DNA of 6,193 nt, from assembly GCA_030427215.1 (NCBI GenBank), contig JAUHXB010000077.1:1-6193 (forward strand), read 5' to 3'. Positions within the stretch are counted from its first letter, which is position 1. Each line of letters begins with the position of its first letter. The stretch comes from Alphaproteobacteria bacterium. GTDB taxonomy: Bacteria > Pseudomonadota > Alphaproteobacteria > Micavibrionales > UBA1664. The position numbers and the translations under genes were made by a program. The notes under the pieces are model-generated. The model did no database searches and was not told the origin of the DNA. It saw nothing but the letters and a program-made list of their open reading frames with translations. Shown here piece after piece: positions 6,160 through 6,193 of the stretch.

Positions 6160-6193
6160 TTTACGATACCTTACCTGTCAGTTTTTTTGTTTT
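6160..6193 (-). promoter_or_regulatory. Leader and ribosome binding site of the MotE-family gene
   Basis: On the - strand AAGG (6172-6169) lies nine bases before the ATG at 6159, within AGGTAAGG. Upstream is an A-rich stretch. All three - strand frames reach a stop in these 34 bases, one of them (TAA at 6163-6161) a single base before the ATG. The tail of a preceding gene could therefore lie here, but its frame cannot be chosen. No promoter is visible, and the operon probably continues to the right of the window. Confidence 0.45.

Noticed and set aside
6181..6193. T-rich run at the right edge as the tail of a + strand terminator
   Set aside because: No + strand gene precedes it and no stem is visible to its left; it reads better as the A-rich end or leader upstream of the MotE-family gene.

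Overview
This window is a stretch of flagellar and chemotaxis genes, almost certainly from a motile alphaproteobacterium. The gene set and order (a FliP tail, a MotE-family protein, CheY, CheZ, two MotB/OmpA-like proteins and a large exported TPR-type protein) resemble flagellar clusters of Rhodospirillales-like Alphaproteobacteria. The rather AT-rich base composition argues against the classic GC-rich members. The lineage is inferred from family resemblance and recalled synteny; no search was run.

Layout: bases 1-157 (+ strand) hold the C-terminal 51 codons of fliP. Its stop lies 5 bases from the stop of a convergent gene. All other genes are on the - strand and read right to left: MotE-family protein (6159-5494), cheY (5403-5026), cheZ (5010-4432), MotB/OmpA-like protein A (4439-3804, TTG start), MotB/OmpA-like protein B (3807-3178) and a 992-aa TPR-like protein (3141-163, GTG start). 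cheZ overlaps A by 8 bases and A overlaps B by 1-4 bases. The cheY-cheZ gap is 15 bases and the B-TPR gap is 36 bases. The set looks like one operon with translational coupling in the middle. The only gap with room for an internal promoter is the 90 bases before cheY, where a plausible sigma70-type -35/-10 pair sits. No stretch over 300 bases lacks a gene, and I see no RNA gene, mobile element or CRISPR array.

How the genes may work together: CheY is the response regulator that binds the flagellar switch, and CheZ is its phosphatase. The MotE-family protein, the two single-pass MotB-like proteins and the exported TPR protein all look like inner-membrane or periplasmic parts around the motor. 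The most interesting reading, which is an inference, is that the four non-Che genes encode a lineage-specific periplasmic scaffold or stator-accessory module, co-expressed with the CheY/CheZ output pair and separate from the receptor/CheA operon. Two details support a second look: MotB-like B keeps the ion-binding aspartate of MotB while its neighbour A has serine there, and the TPR protein has an architecture reminiscent of the periplasmic motor protein PflA.
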